Origin: Mycteria americana
Lineage: Eukaryota; Chordata; Aves; Ciconiiformes; Ciconiidae
DNA length: 64,000 nucleotides
Assembly: GCF_035582795.1 (NCBI RefSeq)
Contig: NC_134367.1
Coordinates: forward strand, 52,111,562-52,175,561
Direction: 5' to 3'
Of this stretch, positions 46,111 through 57,600 are shown in pieces. A program made the position numbers and the translations under genes. Within the stretch, counting starts at the first letter, position 1. Every line of letters starts with the position of its first letter. The notes beneath the pieces are model-generated. The model saw nothing but the letters and a program-made list of their open reading frames with translations. It made no database searches and was not told the DNA's origin.

Positions 46111-49100
46111 TCGGGGGATGCCGGGGGCCAGCTGCTCGCCGCTTCGTAGCCCGACCCTGGCTCACAGGTCTGCAGCCAGTCGTCTGAGCTGCCGCGACTT
46201 TCCCTGAAGTTGCTGAGGCAGAATTGCCACCGCCTCGTTAATCCTGCTCGCATGGCACCTCGGGCACCAGCTCTTGGGCCCCTGCCAACTCCAGTATAGT
46301 TTTTTGTGGTGGATTTCTCTCACGGAGCGATTTTCACTGGTGTGAGTTTCACCTCTTTCCCCACCCCTTTTCTACCCTGAAAAAACTTAGCGAATAGTAT
46401 GTAATAGTAGCTTAAATAAATATTACTTAATGATAATCACACCTGAAGCTTAACAGAGCGCAACAGTTGCACATTGTCCAGCTGTGCTCCAGTCAGCGCT
46501 AGTGCCATTGCAGGTGGGAACAGCACACTGGCAGTCCATGATGAAATGTCTGTAGTGCTAGAGGGGAAGCATGGTAAAAATTGTAACCTTCATCTTCACT
46601 TTTGTCACCTCCAGCTGCACTGTAGAGAGCACCTAGAGAAGGATGTTTGGCAATCCCAGCACAGAGAATTCCCCCTCTGCCTATTTTTCTCCCTGTCTCT
46701 ATCCTTTGTTAATCCCTAAGGCAACTTGAGTCAATGTATACCATCAACAGTGGACTCTGCAAATAAAAATTTGTGTAAGTCTGCCTCAACATTTTGTGCA
46801 ATGCCAACACAGGCAAATGTTAGGAAGCCAAGACAAACATTCATGCTTGCTTGTAATCAAGGAGAGCCAAGCTAGAGCTATAAAGCAAATTTGAGTATGG
46901 TCCTGATTTGAGAAAGGCGCCATCAGAATGAAAGGACAGATGAAAGAGTAGAGTTATAATTGGGAAAATTCTCCCGTTTCTCCTAAGCGTGAGCTGGAGT
47001 TGGGCAGTAAAGAGGAAACTGCCAAATAAATCTCTAGCTTAATCTTCCATTTTACTTTCTTTCCTGAAGGTGTTTTATTGCCAAGAGCCAAGAGACCAAT
47101 GCAACATCAGACACTTTAAGGCAAGCCACCTATCATGATTACTGTGTGAGCTCCGGAAAGGTCTGTAGGACTGTTGGTAATTCATAATTTGGGTATAGAG
47201 CTTTCTGTCATATATCGTGGTGCTTTTGCTAGTGGGCAGGATGGCCAATGCTTTGCCTTCCTGCAAAGGAGTCTTAGAGTGAAATATAAAAAAAGGGCTG
47301 CAAAGAAAACAGCAGAGAATCAATTTTGTGATATGAACAGGAACATCGTAGCAGCTGCAATGAAATGACCAAACATGTTTTGTTGGATGTAAATGCCAGT
47401 GACATCTGAATTTAGTTCTGAAAAGTGATAAGATGACTGAAGTCACATACTCACTTTAGTTATCTTTCATTCTGCCTGTACTTTTTACTGGAGCATTAGT
47501 GTAAAATAGTTCAGTTATTCCTGCAGTACGATTAAAGTTGCTGGCTTTTTAATGAGAAGAAATAATTTTCACATTCATTATTAAAATACTATGTTTCTGT
47601 TCTAACTTTGAATAAGCAGCATGTAAAATAAATTGAGGAGCAGCATAAATAGACGTTGCAACGTAACCGAAACTGCAGTGAGCATTGAATATGGGAGTTT
47701 CCTATGGCTTCCACTCATCCCTGCTGGCCATACCTGCAGAGATTTTTATGTCTTTCTGGGACAAGGGTCTCCTACTGGGATCAGGGCTTGATTCACAGGA
47801 TCTTTTGTGATTTCACTAGACGTGGCATTATTTGAACTCAGGTTTTCCTTTTTGCAGTTCTTGTGGGTTATGATTTTAAATATATCTCCAGCAGTTACCA
47901 TAGTATTTTATGAGGGATGCAGCGGCAGTTTAGTTGATGTGCTGGACACACGAAGTGTCATGGTTGCTGCAATCTCCATTTCATGAGGAATACATACTAG
48001 AAAGCTCTGCTTTTGAGAAGGAAAACAAATAGGACATACATTAAATGTGATTGATAAAAGACAAGACTCTAAACAGGGTGTATATATATGGAAAAACAGG
48101 GAGAAAATGAAGTAGGTAATAAAACAGAACTAAGATTACCAGAAAGGCAAGAATTACAGCTACAGCTCATCTCCACAAGCAAGTGAAAACATGCCTATCA
48201 TAATCCTGGGGGCTGGTGGGAATCCAAGTGAATGATAAATGTGGCTTGTCTGTTTTTTCTTAAAGTCAGCATCTCGGGACTTTGTTGTAGCATATAGTCA
48301 GCAGGATCATGGCAGTCTGGGTTGTTATTGTTGGATTTAAAACATCACATTCATCACTGTATTCGTTTTTCATTGCGCTGTTATATACTTAGTGGTTAGT
48401 AAGACATTTACCTCTGTTTTGAATCTATAAGGAATTCCAAGTGCTGCATTACTGGAAATTTACATGAAGTTCTTGGCAAAAAAGGGTAAAAACTAAGGGT
48501 CTGCAGATGTCCATTTTAGGGAAGCACGTTTTAAATATAATAAATGCCCAGGAATTGCAGCAGATCGTGTTGTATCAATTGGTGCTGGGCAAGATGTGAT
48601 AACGGGCCTTTTGAAGAGGTTCCAGAGGAGTGTAGTGCAGTTTGGGATGGTGGCAATGAATGGAAAAAAATTCAGTAGATAAACTGAAGGGAACATATAT
48701 TTGGTTCAATTTGTAAACATTTGCGTTCATTTCCAAATTGTCATTTCACCTGCGTGGAAAGAGAAGTGTGTGTAAAGTGTAAATACATGGTGAGTGTTTT
48801 AAGAAGGGAAATACACCATCCAAAAGAGGTTTTGGGGTATTTCATACCATTACATACTGATGCGTTACTGGATTCTGGTGCCATTCACCACCTTTGTAAC
48901 TGTTCAAAAATAATGCATCGATTCCTGTGTTCAGAGCTTCGTAACTTCAGTTAGTCCTTGCATTGTGAGATGGGTATGGTAGTAAATACTGCTGTACAGG
49001 TGTGTCTGATTGGGGCTGGATACAGCCCCAAGGGTTGTGCATGCCGTGCTGTATGACGTCTAAGTGTGGATTTAAGATGCCCATGTGTCGTGTCTGTCCC

Positions 49101-50000
49101 CAGCAGAAATTCTGGGTGAGGAAATTGGCACTTGCCTGAGGCAAGCAAGGTGGAGCTGTGTCAGGTGCCCCCTCACGCGTGCTGTGGTACAGGCACTTGC
49201 TCAGCCCCAGCAGGTGGGGTGGAAAGGCTGCTTTTAACATAAGGAACAGGTAAAAATATATGTATGCAGAGTGGTAGTGAGGATGTAATAATGCTAAAAG
49301 ATTTTCCTTAGCTCTTTTAGAGTGGTACAGGCCAATGCTTTTAGCTTAAGGCAAGCAAAAGATAGATACCATGAGAAGAATGGAAGGCAACGGGGAGAGG
49401 CAAGATGGGGCGGAAGGAATAAACATTTCACCTGCGCAGCTGGGACCAACCACAGAACAAGGCCAGGCTGGTTTAGGTAACCAAAGAAAAATAAGGCTAA
49501 TGTTTAGTTAGAGTCTCCCTGCAACAGGATGATGACTTAAGTACATCCATTTACCGTATTTGTAATACATATTTTTCTGTTGGTGATGATGTAATGCAGC
49601 AGTGGGCTCTGGCCTGTGCCAGGGCAGGAGCATACCCCCTGCTCCTAGGAGGTTAGCTCTGTGCTCAAGGCTGGCTGGCTGGCAAAAGATGCCTTGGCCA
49701 GCCTGGGAGCTTTTAAAGAGAAGGAACCACAGTGCGGACTCCCCCACTTTTTCTCGGGAGATGCTTTTAGGCTGAGGCTCTTGCATCTGGCCCCTGCCTG
49801 AGCTGCAGTCCCAGGGGTGTCACAGCCCTGCTTGTGCCTGGCCTTGGGGACCACTGATCAGGCCTCCAGCTCGTGCTGTGTTCTGACAGCCCGGACCAGT
49901 GCTTCTCCCCTCACTACATCCGAGGCACGGGCACGACTGAGCTCTGTTGAGCTGGCCACCATTAGTGCTTAACATCCTAAACCTTACCAGAATTGGATAT
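46111..50000. other. Intergenic region upstream of CD164, nothing recognised
   Basis: I see no splice-supported exon, RNA gene or clear repeat. Short open frames at 46.5-49.8 kb lack context. Confidence 0.5.
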
Positions 50001-50166
50001 TCAGTATTGGGACGGAGGTTAGCGGCTCATATTTACAATTTTAAATTGTATTCAGATGTTTAAAGATAAAAGTAAGAAAAATAATTTTCGTTCTGCAGGT
50101 TACAGAGGACAATGCTAAAAGACCAATTAATTGATTTTTTATTTGCTTATGGCTTGGTCACCCACA
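50001..50166 (+). repeat. Left arm of ~165-bp inverted repeat
   Basis: The bases from TCAGTATTGGGACGG to GGCTTGGTCACCCAC match, as reverse complement and with scattered differences, 51925-52088. The longest exact core includes AAAAGACCAATTAATTGAT. Confidence 0.85.
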
Positions 50167-51924
50167 AATAACAAGATTCTTCCTATTAAGTTTGTAAAAT
50201 CACTCCACTTACCCATTTTCGTCATGCAGTAGCTGTATCACATCATTCTGATCCATTTGATATGCTGCATAGTTGTTATTTTCAGTAAAGTTCTTCCAAA
50301 CCCAGTCCTTTGGAGTACTGGTTTTCTTCCTGGAATTGGTGGCAGGAACTCTTTCATCTCTGACTTGCAGCTCAGGGTCAACAGTATTTTAGTAAGTTTA
50401 TCTGAGGCAGTAACTATATGAAGGACAATAGGAGAGTACTATAGCCATGACGGTCTAGAAAGGTAAGTGAGGTTGGTTTGTAAGAAGATGAAATATGTTG
50501 TCTAAGGCCCACCTGATACAATTACAATAAACATATACTTCAAAGATCCTAGGGCTTCCCCAGATCACTGTGGAGTACCTAGATAGCTGAGGGGCCACCT
50601 AACAATTTCTGTTGACCTTAGCAGCCCTCCTGAGTCAGATTCAGAAACCCCCTGACCTCAGACTAGGTAAACTGCATAGTAGTTAATGACTTCACGCCCC
50701 AACTTTCATCTGATCAGTGCTTGAATTAGTAAGGGGTAATGACTGAAGCCTACTGTCCATGGTTTATTAGCACACTGTCCTTGCGATTTTAACGCATATG
50801 CCTGTATGAAGAAAATAACTTTGTACACAGTCTGAGGGCTTCCTTCATCACTTTGCATTTACAGCAGTTTCTAAGAGAGTGTTTTCCTGAAGTGAGAAGC
50901 TCAGCATAAAACTGTAATAAAGCAAAACTTGAAGGACACCAGTTTTTCCTACAGCAGTGACACATTACATAAATAAAACACCGTGTGATCTGGTAAGATA
51001 ATAGTTTTCTCAGGACGCAGGTTGCTGCCATCTGCCCTTTATAGAAGGGAGTTTTTTATATGGTTGCTGGGAAGGGAACTTCTCCAAAACCAGCAGCTGG
51101 CAATGGAAGTCTTCACCTCCCCATTTGCAGACCGCCCCTGAATTTCCCAGCCTTTTGGAGACCTCGTGGCTTGTCTCTGGGCTTGTGAGTCCTCTGGATG
51201 CTTGTGCATGCCACTTCCCTGGTCTGGCTCTCTCAGAGGAGGCATTGCATTCCTGGTGTCTTGATCAGAGATGTAGGTTACACAAGAAAGTACAGCACAA
51301 AACGTAATTTTGAATTGAGGTTAAAACGATTCTTCCTTTCGTATTTCTTTGTTCATTGCCTTGGGCTCCTTAAGCATGTCCAACTTGCAGGCACTGGGGA
51401 ACCAGGGTTGAAAGACAAGACTCTTTCTTTTAGGTGACCTCCTTAATACTGGATGAAAGATTTTACCACATTTCTTCTGGCAGAGCGTCCTGTCGTGACC
51501 AATGCAAATACAGTAATTGTGGCTTGCCTGAAGGATCATTATGCCTGAAATTCAAAATATTTCCTGGTTGTACTCTCCTTTTCTCATTATAACATTTTCC
51601 ACGTGGCGTAACTTCAACCAGTTGTCCCCTGCCCAGTCACTCTGCACGGCTCTCCTAGACCCTGAGCATATGACACCCTGTATGTTGTATATACTTGTTA
51701 CTAGGTCTGTGACTTTTGGCACAGGATCAGCTTTCTGATACTTGACACGATCAGGCGTTTGTTTGCCCTGAGGAATCCTGAACACTGCCCATTGCCAGAG
51801 CGTGAGTTTCTGTGCTCTGACTGCTGCTCAGATCAGGTCGTTTGGACTCGAAGCACACGCTGTGCTCTGGCTCGGTCCCTCATGGGAACATAGGGGTGCA
51901 GCCGTGCTACAGAGCAGACCTGCT
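50167..51924 (-). other. Spacer between inverted arms with coding-like fragments
   Basis: On the - strand, 50390-50209 is open for about 60 codons, including KTSTPKDWVWKNFTENNYAA, and stops at TAA just before the left arm; the stop overlaps a perfect splice donor (GG|GTAAGT). Also on the - strand, one frame from about 51810 to 51321 is broken by a single TGA; it includes DWAGDNWLKLRHVENVIM and a Cys/His cluster (YCICIGHDRTLCQKKC). I do not recognise either peptide. A decayed transposase gene or exons of an unknown gene are both possible. Confidence 0.3.
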
Positions 51925-52088
51925 GTGGGCAACCAAGCCAACAGCAAATAAAACATCAATTAATTGGTCTTTTACCATTGTCCTCTATAACCTGCAGAAC
52001 TAAAATTACTTTTCTGACTTTAAACATCTGAATGTAATTTAAAATCCTTGCAAGAAATAAGAGCCACTAGTGTCCGTCCCAATATTGA
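51925..52088 (-). repeat. Right arm of ~165-bp inverted repeat
   Basis: This is the reverse complement of the left arm. Outer ends read TCAATATTGGGACGG here and TCAGTATTGGGACGG on the left. I could not find a clear target-site duplication outside them. Confidence 0.85.
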
Positions 52089-53249
52089 GTTTTGAAGCCA
52101 TATCATTTCATAGCAATAGTCTCTATTACTTATGAAAAGTAATTTGTCAGGAAATGTGTTATTTTATGAAGAAAATACAACACTGTATTTTCATCTTTGA
52201 CCTAGACCTATGAAGTGAAAATAATTACCCTCTAGGCAGTTTAATTGATTTGAAATGTTCCTACAGAAGACTTAGTTCCTACATAGTAGTCTGTATAGAT
52301 TGCAGAATGCTTTAGAAAATAGAAGGATAAAATGTGTTAAAGGCTTGTTAGCTAGCTACAGACATATAAAGCCATTTTAGGTTAAAGAATCTTTTTGTTT
52401 TGTACCATAAGTAAAGAAAAACCTAAATCCCCTTGCTAAAATTAAGACAATCTCTATACTCACTCAAAGCATGTGGCGATCACTCTAGGTCTGTGCCCTC
52501 TTCAGGCATTCAGTTAAACGTTTGCTGATTTATTAAATTCATTCCCATGCAGCAAATAAATTTAAGATTGTTACTTTTCATGAAATCTGTGGGCTTAAGC
52601 TCGGACAAAATTAGGTCTCTCCTAATACTTCTCTAATTCCGCCTTTCCCATCCTACACTGGTGCTGTTCTGTGGGGTTTAGCGGCTCACACGGTGAGCCT
52701 AGGAGCAAAGGTCGCTCAGCACAGCGCTCCTCGCAGTGCTGGAAATGGAGGCGAGAGGGCTGTACACTGACGGTGTCCGTGTAGCCCTGGCACAGCAGGG
52801 CTGGTTTACCCTTGTATCTGCAACTGAGCCTGACGAATGCTCTTTCCTTTGAACCTCCAATGCACTTGGTTATGGCCTCTCTTTCCAGGCTGCATTTTGA
52901 CCTTCCACGTGTCTTCTCTTCTTTTAACGCTTACCTGCCATCCTTCGCTGAAGCCATCCATGCCTGAGCTCTGCACTGTACATCAGCGAGATCTTGCACA
53001 AGAAATCTCTGATGCTAGCAGTCATTGTGTATTATATATTTGCATCCACATGTAACCTTAAAATTTCCGGTTTTGCAGTAACTTTATAAACAATATTTTT
53101 CTCTGTTTTAGTGGCAATAGTCACATTTTTGTTATTTGAGACCATCTGCCAAAAATAATTACTTAAAGCTTACAGTGGCTCTAGCATTTCCTGGTTTTAG
53201 CCTGAGGCAGCCCAACCTGATTTCAAGGGCGTTGCTTTTAGTTTATAGT
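52089..53249. other. Intergenic, nothing recognised
   Basis: AT-rich unique sequence without a supported gene or repeat. Confidence 0.5.
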
Positions 53250-53760
53250 GTTGCCGTGAAAAGCCGAAATCAGAACTCAATAGTCGGGATGACTATTAAG
53301 CAGGTATTCTTTATTGCAGCGCTGGGCAGCACTGGGGATCGCTCCGCCACAAGTGCTCCGACAAACAAGCAAGATCACAGAGGTTATATGTTGCAAAATA
53401 TACATATTCATAAGATTAATTTATATAAACATGAGATTTCTTGGAACTCATTAATATATGTAAATGTCCCTGATGCATGCGTACTTAAGTCCTTAGGTGG
53501 TCGTTAGGGATCCTCTGGTGGTCGTTGGAGGAAGTCAGTAGTCTTCATCACTCTGACCGCTGACTGAACTTTGTCTTTACGCATGCTCAGTCCATCTTTG
53601 TCTTGCTCATACCTTCCTTGCATATCCAAAATCAGGTGGTTCTTGTGTAGTTTCTCCTTATCAGCCCTTTCCAGGGACACAGGGCCTGAAGAATTCCTTT
53701 TTATCTATCTTCATTGCAACTATCTCAGCTAACCAAGGATTTAACACAGGCAAAGCATTC
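53250..53760 (-). mobile_element. Solo LTR-like segment of an endogenous retrovirus
   Basis: On the - strand a TATA-like TATATAA (about 53421-53428) is followed some 110 bases later by AATAAA (53315-53310) within GCGCTGCAATAAAGAATACC, then a short U5-like tail ending CGGCAACA at 53250. This U3-R-U5 order and spacing are typical of avian retroviral LTRs. No gag, pol or env reading frame is next to it. The U3 boundary is uncertain and I found no definite target-site duplication. Confidence 0.55.
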
Positions 53761-54393
53761 TTACTCTAATGATTAGGTCAAATAAAGAAAGCTCGTTAGC
53801 AATTCTACTATCTAAGCTTCCTTACTTAAGGCCAACAATACTGGCAAGCTAGGCCAAATTATCTGGGAAAGGGAGACTAAAAGGAAACATTGAGCAACCA
53901 AGATATTTACAGCATTTCTTTTTTTGTCTTTGGGGATTTTAGCTCTTTTCAATAGTAGTCAGTGCAGGATCAAATGTATGGCATTCAGAGAGGTCACAGT
54001 CCTGCAAACATGTATTTCCTCCTTTCCTCTGAGTTGTCTGAGTTACCATATGCAGGCTACATCTGGTACCTGAGCTATGTGGGGCAAAGCTGGCAGGGCA
54101 ATTGGGCTGTGGAGGTTGTGGTAGAGGCAGAATTTAGCTAGGAACAGTTAGCTTTGTCCCTATAGGTGTGTATCCATCTGTCCACCCGTGCTTTAGCTAT
54201 ATGTGCATTTTATCATATCTGCTTGTCACTATATAATCACATTAACACCATTTCCCATAAACTGTAGACTGGCACTGGGATATGTTCACAAGTCGTTTTC
54301 TATACTCCCGTAAAAGTGCTTTATAACAACGTATGAACTTTTTTTTTAAGCCAAAAGAACGTTTCCAAGCCATTCACATGTGCAAGAAGTGCT
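53761..54393. other. Intergenic downstream of PPIL6, nothing recognised
   Basis: No supported gene. Part may belong to the LTR's unresolved U3 end. Confidence 0.4.
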
Positions 54394-54399
54394 TTTATT
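54394..54399 (-). terminator. Poly(A) signal AATAAA of PPIL6
   Basis: TTTATT on the + strand lies about 90 bases past the stop codon on the gene strand, giving a very short 3' UTR. Confidence 0.65.
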
Positions 54400-54489
54400 T
54401 TTGCCTGAAGTGAAAACCATCAAGGTCTGTAAAAAGCTGAGCGGAAAATAGTGCTTTACCTTACAGCAGGCAGGAAGACCAGCTGGCGA

Positions 54490-54601
54490 TCATGGCTCGA
54501 AGGCCCCACAGTTAATAATCTTGCAGGCTACCGTAGGCCTTTCGTTATACGTAGGTACAGCTTCCAGTCTCTGGAGGACCTCCGTGCCCTCAATCAGTTG
54601 C
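54490..54601 (-). CDS. PPIL6: PPIL6 exon 8 (last)
   Basis: The acceptor is CTCCTGTAG. One base completes Gly, then [20 protein letters not shown] continues to GAFEP and TGA at 54492-54490. Confidence 0.96.
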
Positions 54602-57600
54602 CTACAGGAGGACAAAGTGCACATATGATCCATCTCTGTCTGGAGCCAGCTCTGCAGCCTCTGGCTTGCGCAGGGCTGTAACAAACCCAGGCACCATTTT
54701 CCTACTGACAGGCTGCACCCTCTCTGCTGTTTAAAAAGTTGTTCTTCGCAATGGAGCTGCAAACACCATCGGTTCTTGGTTAAGTAGCCTCTAGTTGGCA
54801 TTTTAGGAGACGTGAAAATACTATCACTTTATGCAGCTACATTTATTTAAAGAAGAAAGCGTTGTACCATGTGCCCCAGCTACAAATGGCCATTAATTTT
54901 GAGGAGAAAGAAGTCAAGAGACACGTTGTCACAAGTGACAGTATTAGAAGTGACTCTCTGAGAAATACCTTTCGTTTCCTTCCTTCACAGCGCCAATCTG
55001 AATCCTGAAAACAGTCCAACATTTTGCAATCTTTACGATTTTCAGCCTGTCCTGCTCCCACGCTGTGGGAGCATGAGCTGTGCCTCCTGCAGGCGCTGGC
55101 ATGGCGATTGATGCCAGCAGTGCTCCGGAAAGCTTCATCCCATATCCCATCCCACCCCATCCTGTCCCATCCCATCCAGCACAGTGGTACCAAGCGGGGA
55201 GGACATTGCAGGCAGCCCTTGCCCAAGCAGGGACGTCAGAAGGACTGAGCCAGCGCAGGACTGGAAAGTGCCCAGCTGTCCTCGTCATATGCTGTGGCTG
55301 CTTTTTGCTCCCTTGGGATTAAACTCCCACTCGGCTTTAAGAGGGCCTGGCTATAAGATCATGGATCCTGCACTTTTCAGATTACACAGAGCCAGTGGCA
55401 AGGCAGAAACTTGAAGTGAATGCCACTGGTTATAAATATATCCAGCCAGCAATTGCTTTTAGTTTGTTCTCTGTGGGTTAGACAGTTATGCTTTTCGTTT
55501 CCTTTAAAAATGCTCTCTTTCTCCATGATGTCGTTACATGGAAACTGCACTGAATTTCTCTCTCTATGGTAATACATACTGCTCAGAGCAATAATCTTCA
55601 TTACTACATTCCTGAAAATCTAAAAATCTTAACAGGGCCAGCCCTATACATTGACCTACTGAGAACAAACTCTCAGCACGCATTCACTAAGATAATTTAT
55701 TTCAGCACGTAAGGGCAGAGAAGAGCCCGGAGGCTTTGCTCCACACCCCCGTGTCCGTCAGAGCCCACCTTTGGCTGAGACCGAGCTGGGCAGGCATGGA
55801 TTAGTAGCCTTCATCCTGGAGAGGCCACAGCAGCTGCCTTAGCTTTGGCATAGGGTTTTCCAGCTTGAGCAAGCCAGGCCAGTGCAGAGAAAGAGAGGGA
55901 TGGGTGTCAAATCTGACTTATCCATCCTCCCCCTGGCAAGAGGCATCCGCGTTGCAGCTGCCATAGGGATTTCATGGACACTTCCTCCTGGGCAGCAATG
56001 TCCTGTGGGGCCAGGGCAACCTCCCACGCGCTGCAGTGGGGGCAAGCTTGTGCGTACCTACCCAAAAGCCACATATTTTTTGTCCAGGTAGGGAGCTGGC
56101 TGGAGGGTGATGTAGAACTGCGAGCCATTGCTGTGGCGGCCCTTGTTGGCCATCCCGAGGACCCCTCTTCCCTTGTGACGGACAGAGAAGCTTTCATCTA
56201 GGGAAAGAGTTTGAGGATGAAAAGCTGCAGTTTTGCTCCCTTTGCTGCTATTCACCGTACAGCTCCCTTTTGCCAGCTCCTGCAAACTCCCCTTTCCTTC
56301 TTCTCCACTCTCCCTTTCCCTCCTCCTTTTCCCCCAAAGGTCTCATCAAGTCTCATGTGAGCGAAGTCTGGTTTGAATCAATGTCCCTCCTAGAAGGAGC
56401 TTCCCACTAATGTCTAGTGCTTAAGCCAGTATAGAAGCTAATGAAAAATATTCATGAAAAAGCGCTCTAGGTGTTTCTGAATGTCAGAGCCACAGCAATG
56501 ATGTCTCCAGCTCCCCGTTGTCGGTCTGTAATGCCTCTTGCTGGAAGAGCTCGGGGCACTTAGTGCAGCATTTCCCTGTGGCTACTTGGGATTATTCCCA
56601 CCGTACGGATGAAGAAGGCGGGAGGCAGAGTGGGTGCTCCAGGCATCCCCTGTGAGCAGAGACAGGGCTGTGAGGGCAGGACTGGGGTGGGATGCCTGTC
56701 TGCTCCCGGTGCTCAGTGACTCGCACGGGAGGGCTTCTTTAGCCAAATAAAGTGACAGAGCTGCGTAAATGGAAAGCAGATATTTAGTTAAGGAGGTCAG
56801 GGTGCTCCCAGAGCAGAAGCTTTATTCAGCGGCTGGGGCAAGGAGAGGACGCAGACGATGGGAGACGCAAGGCAAGAGCCAGCGAGAGCTGTGAGGAGGT
56901 GAAGAAGATCCTCTGTGCTGGCTGAGGAGGGACTGGTTAGGGAGAGAAGATACAACTCTCAAGAGGGCTGACTTGACATAAGGCATGCCTGGGTTTGGGG
57001 GATGATGGCAAGGAACTTGATTCCTTCTCCTCTGGGGAGGGGAGCCTGACTACGAGGTGGGGAGCAGGGGGTGCACTGATCCTAGCCTCCTCCGTCACCT
57101 GTCTCCGACCTGATCACACTGAGCAGTCCAGAGCCCCATCGAGCTCTCAACAAGCTTGAAGGAAACTGTAGAAATGTTTAGATTTTATTGTTCTCTGATT
57201 TTTTAAAAAATTCTTTTTACCCTATTTGAGTGCCCTTCTCAGAAACTGATTCATAAAAATGGTAATTAAATTTTAAATGAACAGTTACTCCCTGACTGCT
57301 GCCTTGCGGTTTGCAAAATTACTTCAGCAGGCTAATTTTGGAGTAGGATGCTTTGTCCTATGACATGATGCTCCAGTCCGAGTGATTCTCTCTAATTACC
57401 TCAGTCCTTTCAGCTCATTACAGTAAAATGCGGTTGCATCCCATTAATTTCAGCAGTCGTTGCAGTGCCTGGATGTGTGCCAAGCACGGCGTCTCCCAGA
57501 ACGTTACTGGCTGACAGAGGCATCTCTCGCCCTTTTCAAATATCGAAGATATTTATCCTCTGCCCTCAGTGTAAAATAGTTTGGCGGGAAGTACTGGGAA

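Noticed and set aside
56750-57100. Second LTR-like region with AATAAA followed by GC-rich text on the - strand
   Set aside because: No TATA-like element or LTR end could be placed; too weak to list as a mobile element.
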